Under the pieces are notes generated by a model that searched no databases, was not told the origin of the DNA, and was given only the letters and a program-made list of their open reading frames with translations. A DNA stretch of 64,000 nucleotides from UBA4459 sp963776205 (GTDB lineage: Bacteria > Bacteroidota > Bacteroidia > Bacteroidales > F082): contig CAVZLR010000001.1 of assembly GCA_963776205.1 (NCBI GenBank), positions 682,001 through 746,000 on the forward strand. The letters run 5' to 3'. Positions 17,355 to 25,786 of this stretch are shown here, one piece after another (position 1 is the first letter of the stretch; each line of letters starts with the position of its first letter). The position numbers and the translations under genes were made by a program.

Positions 17355-18845
17355 CTAATAAACAGGTCCCGGGTGTTTGGTGTGATTAATCGCTTCAAGC
17401 GCATCAATTCTTCCTGATCCAAAAACATTATCTTTTCCTGCAGCTCCCAAATCGATAGCGGTAGTTTCAAGTGCAATGGTAATTTCCTCTGGAGTAAGAT
17501 TTGTATTTTTTGATAATAACAATGCCATAACTCCCGCAGCACCTGGTGTTGCCATTGATGTTCCGCTTTTAAACGTGTATCCGCTTGGATTAACTGTATC
17601 GCACGATTTAACACTTACTCCTGGTGCAGAAACATCAGGCCTTATCAATCCCATTTCAGGGTTAAAAGGATAATCATTAAACGGAGCGATTGATTCCCAT
17701 TCTGATGGACCTCGGCTTGAAAAACTAGCTATATTATCATTAGAATCTGTAGCTCCTACACAAACTACAGCAGAAATTCCTCCCTGAAGCGTTTGGTCCG
17801 GATGTAGCCAGGGCGGCGGACAGTCACCAGGTGTTCTAACATCGTCGGGATCATTTATGTTACCGTCTTCATTACCTGCAGCAATTGCAGCAATTACACC
17901 GGCAGCGAGCGCATTGTCTAAAGTGGTTCTCCAGGTAGCTCTATCCGGATTTGAACTATGTGGCCAGCCCAATGACATGGATATAATGTCGCCTCCATTA
18001 TCAACAGTAAACTCGATAGCTTCCCAAACATTTGATTCAAGACCATTTCCGGAATTGCTAAGTACTTTCAGAGCCATAATCTGTGCATCTGGTGCCATTC
18101 CGGTTTGTGAACCTGCTGAACCATCGCCGGCAACAGTTCCGGCACAATGCGTTCCATGACTATGATCATCCATCGGATCATTATCATTGTTATGAAAGTC
18201 CCATCCATGATTTGGAAATGAAGGATCGTCCCACATTTGATTCACAAGGTCGTCATGGTTGTAATTAACACCTGTATCAATAACTGAAACAACCACTCCC
18301 TCTCCTGTAAACCCAAGCGCCCAAACATCAGGGGCGTTTACGATACTAACATTATATGTTATTTCATCTGTTCCTTTTGGCTGATCCGGATCGGCAAACG
18401 GCTCATACATTAACAAATTTCGTTCTTCATCTATGTCAATTCTTGCCACATCAGTTCGCATTGCTAACTCATATATAACCGCTTCACTCGCCAGACAGGT
18501 AACCACGTTTGCAATCCAGAAGCGATGCAGTATTTCAGCTTCATTGAGATATGATTTGCCTTCGAGGTAATTCACTAAATCAGCTTGTGCAGCCTCGCTA
18601 AACGCTTTTAGCTCGCTTTTCACAAGTTCCCTTCCTTCAAATCGATCAAGAGGCGCCAAATGGGTTTTCAGGGACTCGGTATCATATTGAGCTTTCAATC
18701 TGATATTTATCCTGACTAAATCATCATCTGATCGCTGACTCAGGTAGGTTTTTAAATCGTCGGTAATAGGTATCACTTGTGTCTTTTCCTTAGCTATTAT
18801 TGAAATAGATAAGAATAATAAAATGAACAGTGTAAGTTTTTTCAT
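17355..18845 (-). CDS. S8 (subtilisin-like) serine protease, N-terminal part of a split T9SS protein
   Basis: Secreted serine endopeptidase. A signal peptide (MKKLTLFILLFLSISIIAK) is followed by an inhibitor-like propeptide to about residue 150. The catalytic domain holds Asp190 (VSVIDTG), His230 (HGTHCAGT), the oxyanion Asn325 (AAGNEDG) and Ser430 (SGTSMATPGAAG), so the triad is complete. The frame ends with TAG at 17355-17357 right after the protease domain (KHPGPVY). The sequence continues in the same frame as QSLINDENG and then, after a one-base shift, into the Ig-like and sorting-domain part at 14974-17301. Without that part the enzyme would lose its T9SS signal. A TAnnTTTG promoter element lies upstream. 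Confidence 0.9.
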   Translation of the reverse strand: MKKLTLFILLFLSISIIAKEKTQVIPITDDLKTYLSQRSDDDLVRINIRLKAQYDTESLKTHLAPLDRFEGRELVKSELKAFSEAAQADLVNYLEGKSYLNEAEILHRFWIANVVTCLASEAVIYELAMRTDVARIDIDEERNLLMYEPFADPDQPKGTDEITYNVSIVNAPDVWALGFTGEGVVVSVIDTGVNYNHDDLVNQMWDDPSFPNHGWDFHNNDNDPMDDHSHGTHCAGTVAGDGSAGSQTGMAPDAQIMALKVLSNSGNGLESNVWEAIEFTVDNGGDIISMSLGWPHSSNPDRATWRTTLDNALAAGVIAAIAAGNEDGNINDPDDVRTPGDCPPPWLHPDQTLQGGISAVVCVGATDSNDNIASFSSRGPSEWESIAPFNDYPFNPEMGLIRPDVSAPGVSVKSCDTVNPSGYTFKSGTSMATPGAAGVMALLLSKNTNLTPEEITIALETTAIDLGAAGKDNVFGSGRIDALEAINHTKHPGPVY

Positions 18846-18892
18846 TCTTAAATTTTTAATTGAATACTTGTTTTTGCCCTATACAGAGTCCC

Positions 18893-18900
18893 CAAAAGTA
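18893..18900 (-). promoter_or_regulatory. Bacteroidota-type promoter element (minus strand TACTTTTG)
   Basis: Exact TAnnTTTG match on the minus strand, 47 bases upstream of the protease start codon at 18845. Confidence 0.5.
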
Positions 18901-19003
18901 ATAAAACAATGCTTTCCCTCTTTTCAAAAAAGCGTATCGATTTACTCTTTAAATTTCTTTGCATGATATTTTTTGTAAATTGGTCGTACTTATCAATCAC
19001 CAA

Positions 19004-20431
19004 ATGAATAAAATTATCGTATTCATTTTAATCCTGATATTTGGCCTTACCGCCTGTGATACAGATATTAAAACCGCAAAAACGGACAGAAAAAAAGCAA
19101 AGGCAAACAAAGTTCTTAACAGAATACTGGAGAAGAAAAAGCTGAAAGCCGTTACTGATTATAGTTCGGTTACCTACTTGATTTACCGAGGGGAAACTAT
19201 TGGATACCAATATGAAATGTTAAAGGACTTTACAGATTTTTTAGGTGTCGAATTGGAGATGGTCGTTGAAAAAGATCTTGAGAGAAGTATGAAAATGCTG
19301 ATCAATGGAGAAGTAGATTTGCTGGCCATGGGCTTAACCGTTACAACCGATCGGGCGAAAAAACTGGAATTTACAAATCCGATCTTAACAACGCACCAGG
19401 TGCTTGTACAGCGCAAACCAGATAATTACCAGAAGATGGCTACTGCTGACGAAATTGAATCCCATTTATTGCGTAATCAGATTGATCTTTCGGACAAAAC
19501 TATATATGTCCAGAAAGGCACTGTATATGTTAAAAGGTTGCTAACATTGGCAGATGAAATTGGGGATACCATCACCATCATTCAGGAAGATAAAGATGTG
19601 GAAGAATTAATTCGGGCAGTAGCCAACAAAGAAATTAACTATACAGTTGCCGATGAGCACATTGCCATTGTAAATTCAAAATATTATTCGAATATAGACA
19701 TTAAAACACCCATCAGTTTTCCTCAAAAAATTGCATGGGCTGCAAAAAAAGAGCAAACTGGCTTAACCGATACCATAAATTCGTGGCTAGATGGTTATCT
19801 GAGTTCATTAAAATCACGTCTTATTTATAATAAATATTTTAAAAACATTCGCTCCCAACGAATTGCAAAAAGCCAGTACAATTCATTCAGCGGAAACCAG
19901 CTATCTCCTTATGATGAATTAATCAAGGAAGCCAGTAAAATCATTGACTGGGATTGGCGATTATTGGCTTCTATGATTTACCAGGAATCAGAATTTAAAC
20001 CCAATGTCAGGTCATGGGTTGGGGCTTATGGTCTCATGCAACTTATGCCTGAAACCTTATCACATTTTGACCTTGATACGACCGCAACACCCGAAGAACA
20101 GATTTTTGCCGGCGCTAAATATATTACTTATCTCGATCAGCAATTACCCGAAACAATTTCTGACTCTATTGAAAGAATAAAATTTCTTCTCGCGTCCTAT
20201 AATTCAGGCATTGGCCACGTATTGGATGGAAGAAGGTTGGCTGAAAAATACGGTAAAAACCCAAACCTTTGGACAGGCCACGTAGATCATTTTGTACTTA
20301 GCTTATCAGATAAGTTTTATTATCATGATCCGGTAGTTTATTATGGTTATACGAGGGGGGAAGAAACCTATGATTTTGTGTTAGAAATTATGGATCGGTT
20401 TAATGATTATACGAACCTAATTGCAAATTAA
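19004..20431 (+). CDS. mltF: MltF-type membrane-bound lytic murein transglycosylase (lipoprotein)
   Basis: Cleaves the glycan strands of peptidoglycan to give 1,6-anhydro ends. I chose ATG 19004 because it begins a lipoprotein signal (MNKIIVFILILIFGLTAC, lipid-modified Cys18). A TTG 15 codons upstream would bury that signal. An extracellular solute-binding-protein-3 domain (about 50-270; GYQYEMLKDF, DLLAMGLTVTTDRAKKLEFT) precedes a lysozyme-like SLT domain (about 300-430) with YQESEFKPN containing the catalytic Glu, and GAYGLMQLMPET. This two-domain order is that of E. coli MltF. The length (475 residues) fits. It is divergent from the protease gene and is followed by a separate promoter. Confidence 0.92.
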   Translation: MNKIIVFILILIFGLTACDTDIKTAKTDRKKAKANKVLNRILEKKKLKAVTDYSSVTYLIYRGETIGYQYEMLKDFTDFLGVELEMVVEKDLERSMKMLINGEVDLLAMGLTVTTDRAKKLEFTNPILTTHQVLVQRKPDNYQKMATADEIESHLLRNQIDLSDKTIYVQKGTVYVKRLLTLADEIGDTITIIQEDKDVEELIRAVANKEINYTVADEHIAIVNSKYYSNIDIKTPISFPQKIAWAAKKEQTGLTDTINSWLDGYLSSLKSRLIYNKYFKNIRSQRIAKSQYNSFSGNQLSPYDELIKEASKIIDWDWRLLASMIYQESEFKPNVRSWVGAYGLMQLMPETLSHFDLDTTATPEEQIFAGAKYITYLDQQLPETISDSIERIKFLLASYNSGIGHVLDGRRLAEKYGKNPNLWTGHVDHFVLSLSDKFYYHDPVVYYGYTRGEETYDFVLEIMDRFNDYTNLIAN

Positions 20432-20477
20432 TCCGGGCTTTAATTTATTGAAACATCTATTCTTGCACTATTTATTT

Positions 20478-20485
20478 TACTTTTG
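20478..20485 (+). promoter_or_regulatory. Bacteroidota-type promoter element TACTTTTG
   Basis: Exact TAnnTTTG match, 41 bases upstream of the start codon at 20527 and 46 bases after the mltF stop. Confidence 0.5.
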
Positions 20486-20526
20486 GGCATCAAAAAGCAA
20501 TTAAATTCCAATTAAATTAGTCACAT

Positions 20527-23500
20527 ATGAAAAAATTTACAATTCTTTTATTGATTGCTGTTTTAGCAGTTCTTACCATTGGTGTAAAATGGGCCATAAG
20601 CGATGATACTAAATCTGAACGTGAACGTCGCTCCCAGGTTGACACGAGGGTTGATAATAACGGATATTGGAGAAAAATGGCGGAAAAAGGGTTAGCCATT
20701 CTCAATCCCGAGGTAGAAATTGCTCCTGCGGTTTACACAGGCAGTAAAATAAATTCAAGATCAGTAGTCTGGGAAGATTCCCCTGATGTACCTGTAACCA
20801 CTACAAGCTCAAGGCAAAGTGAAAATTCTATATTTGTTGATCCGACTGATAAAATGACTGCTTTAAATTCAAATAATTCTGGTCCGATTAGCAGCAGTTT
20901 TTATGGTGCTAATGACCTGTATACATTCGATGGTTCAGAAACATGGGAAGGAGAAGTTTTCGGAGCAGGAGGAAGTAATAGCGGTGACCCTGCTGCATGC
21001 ATTGGTACTGATGGAAGATGGTATGTTGGCTTTATTGCATCAAACGGAGGACAGGGTGTTTCGTATTCAGATGATCAAGGCGAAAATTGGACAAGAAAAA
21101 CTGTTACCAGCTTTAGTTCAACAGATAAAAATCATCTTTGGGTTGACGCCAAAGAAGGGAGTCCGTATGAAAATTACGTGTATAACTCCTGGGTTGAATT
21201 TTCAGGGACAAACAATAATGATATTGTCGTTCAAAGATCTATTGATGGTGGCGATACATGGCAGGCTAAAATCAATATCAGTAACGAGGTTAATGCCGGC
21301 AGTCATAATCAGGGTGTTAATTTAAGTACAGGTCCTGATGGTGAAGTATATGCCGCATGGGCTATTTATGATGGCTGGCCCCAGGATGAAAAGGCATTGG
21401 GTTTTGCCAAATCGCTTGATGGCGGAGAAACCTGGGAGCCATCTACCAGAATAATTACAAACATTCGCGGTATAAGAAACTCAGGGGTGCCACAGAACAT
21501 GAGGGTGAATTCATTCCCGGTTATGGCAGTTGATGCTAGCGATGGTCCGAATAGCGGAAACATTTATATTGTCTGGACAAACGTAGGTGTGCCTGGACAA
21601 AACTCTGGTAACGACAGAGACGTCTATTTAATTAAGTCAACAAATGATGGAAATACCTGGTCTCAACCAATTCGCATTAACCAAGATCCAATAGGACAAG
21701 GAAAATGTCATTACTTACCATGGATTACTTGCGACCCTTCAAACGGCATTTTAAGTGTTGTTTTTTACGACAACAGAAATACAAACTCAAATCAGGCAGA
21801 AGCCTGGGTTGCAGTATCAACCAATGCAGGTGAAACATGGGAAGATTTTAAAGTTAGCGATGTGTCTTTTACACCTTCGCCTATTCCTGGTTTTGCATCT
21901 GGCTATATGGGAGACTATCTAAGTATTTCAGCACTCGATGGTCTTGTTTATCCCTGTTGGACCGATAACAGAACCGGTCAGGTTATGGCTTACGTTTCAG
22001 TTTTTGAAACCATTGATATTCAGTCGCCTTATAATTTAGTTGCAGTGGTAGATGATGAAACGGGGCTATCTCAATTAACCTGGGACTTTAACGAAACTGA
22101 TGGCTTTGAAAACTTTATTATTTATAGAGATGGTGAACTTTTAGGTACAACTGAAGAGGAAAGCTTTGAAGACCAATTACCTGAATATGGTTACTATGAA
22201 TACGAGGTTACTGCATATTATGGAAGCACTAATGAATCCTCAGCAGCAGTCTATAGAACACAGTGGGGAAATGCAGAAATTCAGGTAATTCCTGGCGAAT
22301 ATGATGTTACTGTTTTTGTTGATGAAGTGTTGGAACAGCAAATGAAAGTTAAAAATACAGGTGAATTGGATTTGGAGTTTGAATTATTTGGTGGTATAGG
22401 ACCAATGATGAAAAACTATGAGCCTGCATACGGCGGTGGTGATGAGTTTATTAGTAATGTTGCTTTTGAAAGTATTCAAAATAGATCTGGTTCTGAAGGC
22501 TATGCTGATTATACAGGTTATGCTACTAAACTAAAATCAAATCAGGTTTATGAAATTACTGTTACGAACGGGAATCCATATGATGGCGACCAGTGTGCTG
22601 TATGGATCGATTGGGATCAGAATGGTATTTTTGATGAAGAACCATTCATTCTAAGTAATATTGATCACCAGTTTTTTGGAAATATTTTGCCACCAAAAAG
22701 AGTTAAACAAGGTGTTACTGGTATGCGAATTCGATTGACGGGTCCTGGTAAATTATCTCCTTATGGAGATACGAAATACGGAGAAACTGAAGATTATAAG
22801 ATATTATTCGAAGATTGGTTTACAATGGATCCGGAAGAGGGTACTGTAGCTGTAGGAGATTCATTATTAATAAATCTAACTTTCGACGCGACGGGATTAG
22901 AAACCGGAATGTATGATGAAGTTATAAAACTTGTAACCAATGATTTTGATACTCACTTTTTAAACATTCCAATAATTATGAAGGTAACTGACCTGCAAAC
23001 AACCACAAGTGCAGATCCTTCAGAGCTATGTTTGGGTGAATCAACGCAATTAAATGTAGGTTTAAGCGGGGGAACAGGAACCTTTACTTTCCACTGGTAT
23101 TCAATTCCTGAAGGTTTTGAATCAACTGAACAAAACCCGGAAGTAACGCCTGCTGTAAACACAAAATATTTTGTCGAGGTAAATGATGAAATGGTTGTAA
23201 TGATCGATTCTGTTGAGGTAACTGTATTCGATAATCCTGAAGTGAATTTAGGAGAAGATCAGGTTTTGTGTGATGTCAATGAATATGAACTTGATGCTGG
23301 TAACGAGGGTGCCACTTATCTCTGGTCAACTGGCGAGACAGCGCAAACGATCATGGTAAATGGCGAGGAACTAAATACCTACTGGGTAGAAGTAACCAAT
23401 GAAAATAACTGTACTGCAACAGATACGGTAATGATTGATTTTGCCACATCACCTGTTGTTGAACTAGGTGCAGATACTGTCATATGCCACAACACTTCCA

Positions 23501-23958
23501 TGACGCTTGATGCCGGAAATCCAGGAGACAGCTATTTGTGGTCAACCGGTGAAACTACACAAACTATTTCCATTGCCGGAGAAGATTATGATTACGGTAC
23601 TTACGATTTTTCAGTGCTGGTTACTACTGATAAAGGCTGTGAGAATACAGGAGTTATTACAGTTGAAATCAGGGATTGTACTTCCATTGATGAAAACCAG
23701 CAATTAATCGACTTAGGTGTATATCCCAATCCTACTTCAGGTATATTTACCTTACAATTAAATACGAAAACATCGCAATCCGTTTCATTACTTATAATTG
23801 ATGTCTCAGGAAAAACCGTTTATGAAGCAAAAGATTTAAATATCTTTAATTCTCATTCGATGGAAATTAACCTGAATAATGTATCAGGTGGTATTTATAA
23901 TATATTCGTGATAAGTGACAAAGGTATCACCGATAAAAAAGTGGTTATACAGAAATAA
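20527..23958 (+). CDS. T9SS-secreted BNR/sialidase-like propeller protein with GEVED and Ig-like domains
   Basis: Secreted or surface-anchored protein of 1,143 residues. After a signal peptide or anchor (about 5-24), residues about 130-490 contain repeated Asp-box motifs (SDDQGENWT, SIDGGDTWQ, SLDGGETWE, STNDGNTWS, STNAGETWE), the mark of sialidase-type beta-propellers. A fibronectin-III-like unit (about 500-580) and a GEVED-type domain (about 650-760; CAVWIDWDQNGIFDEE) follow. Then come Ig-like units with GATYLWSTGETAQ and DSYLWSTGETTQ. A type A sorting domain ends it (GVYPNPTSGIFTLQLN ... KKVVIQK). I see no sialidase active-site proof, so substrate is open. The motif LDAGNEGATYLWSTGET is also present in the split protease. 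It is monocistronic, with its own promoter and terminator. Confidence 0.85.
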   Translation: MKKFTILLLIAVLAVLTIGVKWAISDDTKSERERRSQVDTRVDNNGYWRKMAEKGLAILNPEVEIAPAVYTGSKINSRSVVWEDSPDVPVTTTSSRQSENSIFVDPTDKMTALNSNNSGPISSSFYGANDLYTFDGSETWEGEVFGAGGSNSGDPAACIGTDGRWYVGFIASNGGQGVSYSDDQGENWTRKTVTSFSSTDKNHLWVDAKEGSPYENYVYNSWVEFSGTNNNDIVVQRSIDGGDTWQAKINISNEVNAGSHNQGVNLSTGPDGEVYAAWAIYDGWPQDEKALGFAKSLDGGETWEPSTRIITNIRGIRNSGVPQNMRVNSFPVMAVDASDGPNSGNIYIVWTNVGVPGQNSGNDRDVYLIKSTNDGNTWSQPIRINQDPIGQGKCHYLPWITCDPSNGILSVVFYDNRNTNSNQAEAWVAVSTNAGETWEDFKVSDVSFTPSPIPGFASGYMGDYLSISALDGLVYPCWTDNRTGQVMAYVSVFETIDIQSPYNLVAVVDDETGLSQLTWDFNETDGFENFIIYRDGELLGTTEEESFEDQLPEYGYYEYEVTAYYGSTNESSAAVYRTQWGNAEIQVIPGEYDVTVFVDEVLEQQMKVKNTGELDLEFELFGGIGPMMKNYEPAYGGGDEFISNVAFESIQNRSGSEGYADYTGYATKLKSNQVYEITVTNGNPYDGDQCAVWIDWDQNGIFDEEPFILSNIDHQFFGNILPPKRVKQGVTGMRIRLTGPGKLSPYGDTKYGETEDYKILFEDWFTMDPEEGTVAVGDSLLINLTFDATGLETGMYDEVIKLVTNDFDTHFLNIPIIMKVTDLQTTTSADPSELCLGESTQLNVGLSGGTGTFTFHWYSIPEGFESTEQNPEVTPAVNTKYFVEVNDEMVVMIDSVEVTVFDNPEVNLGEDQVLCDVNEYELDAGNEGATYLWSTGETAQTIMVNGEELNTYWVEVTNENNCTATDTVMIDFATSPVVELGADTVICHNTSMTLDAGNPGDSYLWSTGETTQTISIAGEDYDYGTYDFSVLVTTDKGCENTGVITVEIRDCTSIDENQQLIDLGVYPNPTSGIFTLQLNTKTSQSVSLLIIDVSGKTVYEAKDLNIFNSHSMEINLNNVSGGIYNIFVISDKGITDKKVVIQK

Positions 23959-23979
23959 ATTCCAACATTTAAAACATTC

Positions 23980-24019
23980 GGCTGTTTGTCTTTGTAATAA
24001 AGATAAACAGCCTTTTTTT
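23980..24019 (+). terminator. Intrinsic terminator behind the propeller protein
   Basis: GGCTGTTT (23980-23987) pairs with AAACAGCC (24005-24012), with extra pairing of CTTT and AAAG inside, followed by seven T. It lies just upstream of the lysS promoter. Confidence 0.85.
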
Positions 24020-24032
24020 ATGCTGATTTAAA

Positions 24033-24040
24033 TATCTTTG
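24033..24040 (+). promoter_or_regulatory. Bacteroidota-type promoter element TATCTTTG
   Basis: Exact TAnnTTTG match followed by C, 15 bases before the lysS ATG at 24056, implying a very short leader. Confidence 0.6.
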
Positions 24041-24055
24041 CAAAAAATTTAATGT

Positions 24056-25777
24056 ATGCAACTTAGTGAACAGGAACAGATCAGGCGCGATGCCCTGAAT
24101 GAAATGATAAATTTGGGTATTAACCCGTATCCGCAAGCTGAATACAAAGTCAATGCTTATGCTGATGATATATTAAAACGCTTCCCTGAAGATCAGTCCC
24201 TGTTTCAGAAAGTGTCACTTGCCGGACGCATTATGAGCCGTCGTATTATGGGCGCTGCTGCATTTACCGAGCTGAAAGACGCAACAGGTCGCATCCAGTT
24301 ATATTTCAAACGGGATGATATTTGCCCTGATGATGACAAAACCATGTACAACATTGTTTTCAAGCGTCTTCTCGATATTGGCGATATTATCGGTGTAAAA
24401 GGTTATGTTTTTATCACCAAAATGGGCGAAATTACCCTGCATGTAACTGAATTTACAGTGCTTTCCAAATCACTCCGGCCATTACCCATTGTAAAAGAGA
24501 AAGATGGTAAAATTTATGATGCATTCACCGATCCCGATCAGCGTTATCGCCAACGCTACGTAGATTTGATTGTAAACGACAAGGTAAAAAACACGTTTAT
24601 TAAAAGAGCCCGGGTAATCCGCTCCATGCGCGACTACCTGAACGAAAAGGGTTATTTAGAAGTGGAAACACCAATTTTGCAAGCAATACCCGGAGGTGCT
24701 GCCGCCAGACCTTTTATAACCCATCACAATGCACTCAACACAACTTTGTATCTTAGGATAGCTAATGAACTGTACCTGAAAAGGCTTATTGTCGGCGGTT
24801 ACGAAGGCGTTTATGAATTTGCTAAAGATTTCCGAAACGAGGGTATGGACAGGTTTCATAATCCTGAGTTTACTCAAATGGAAATTTATGTGGCTTACAA
24901 GGATTATTTCTGGATGATGGAACTCACCGAAAAAATGGTGGAAAAGATTGCGCTTGACCTTCATGGTACCACCAAGGTAAAGGTTGGAGAACATGAAATT
25001 GATTTCAAAACACCTTTCAAACGACAATCAATATTAGGTGCTATTGAAGAACATACGGGCATTGACGTAAGTCAGATGAATGAAGATGAATTAAGAGCTA
25101 CCTGTAAAAAACTGGATGTTGAAACAGATCCTTCCATGGGTAAAGGAAAAATGATTGATGAAATTTTCGGTGAAAAGTGTGAGCCAAACTACATACAACC
25201 CACATTTATAATGGACTATCCCGTTGAGATGTCGCCACTTTGTAAAAGGCATCGCGAAAACCCGGAGCTTACCGAACGTTTTGAGCTGATGGTAAACGGT
25301 AAAGAATTGGCAAATGCTTATACAGAACTTAACGATCCGGTAGATCAAAGAAAGAGGTTTGAGGAGCAGATGGCACTCGCCGAAAAGGGAGATGACGAAG
25401 CTATGTTCATCGACCAGGATTTTCTGAGAGCCATCGAATACGGTATGCCCCCAACTTCGGGTATGGGCATTGGAATTGACCGCCTGGTAATGATTATGAC
25501 AAATCAGCACAGCATACAGGAAGTATTGTTTTTCCCCCAAATGCGACCAGAAACCAAGAAAAAAGTGTTTACCGCTCAGGATTTCGTCAATTTGGGCGTT
25601 TCTGAAGTATGGGCTGAATATCTAATACCTGCGGGATTTGTAGCTCCCAAGCAACTAATAGAATCAAAAGCAAGTGCCATACAGCAAAAGCTGAACGGTT
25701 ACAGGAAAAAGAACAAACTGGATATTCCTGCAATTCAAATGGATGAAATTGAAAACTGGCTGAATAATATTGAATAG
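24056..25777 (+). CDS. lysS: Lysyl-tRNA synthetase, class II
   Basis: Charges tRNA-Lys with lysine in the cytoplasm. The N-terminal OB-fold anticodon-binding domain (about 50-160; VSLAGRIMSRRIMGAAAF) precedes the class II catalytic core with motif 2 (FRNEGMDRFHNPEFT) and motif 3 (GMGIGIDRLVMIM). The lysine-specific segment GGAAARPFITHHNALN is present. At 573 residues it is about 70 longer than E. coli LysS. The extra part is a C-terminal tail after the catalytic domain (about 505-573), which I believe is usual for Bacteroidota LysS. It converges with the deiminase gene (9 bases between stops). A promoter element is directly upstream. Confidence 0.97.
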   Translation: MQLSEQEQIRRDALNEMINLGINPYPQAEYKVNAYADDILKRFPEDQSLFQKVSLAGRIMSRRIMGAAAFTELKDATGRIQLYFKRDDICPDDDKTMYNIVFKRLLDIGDIIGVKGYVFITKMGEITLHVTEFTVLSKSLRPLPIVKEKDGKIYDAFTDPDQRYRQRYVDLIVNDKVKNTFIKRARVIRSMRDYLNEKGYLEVETPILQAIPGGAAARPFITHHNALNTTLYLRIANELYLKRLIVGGYEGVYEFAKDFRNEGMDRFHNPEFTQMEIYVAYKDYFWMMELTEKMVEKIALDLHGTTKVKVGEHEIDFKTPFKRQSILGAIEEHTGIDVSQMNEDELRATCKKLDVETDPSMGKGKMIDEIFGEKCEPNYIQPTFIMDYPVEMSPLCKRHRENPELTERFELMVNGKELANAYTELNDPVDQRKRFEEQMALAEKGDDEAMFIDQDFLRAIEYGMPPTSGMGIGIDRLVMIMTNQHSIQEVLFFPQMRPETKKKVFTAQDFVNLGVSEVWAEYLIPAGFVAPKQLIESKASAIQQKLNGYRKKNKLDIPAIQMDEIENWLNNIE

Positions 25778-25786
25778 AACTACTTA

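Noticed and set aside
20527..23958. Calling this protein a sialidase
   Set aside because: Asp-boxes mark a propeller fold only. The arginine triad, Tyr and Glu of true sialidases could not be placed, so only 'BNR/sialidase-like propeller' is supported.
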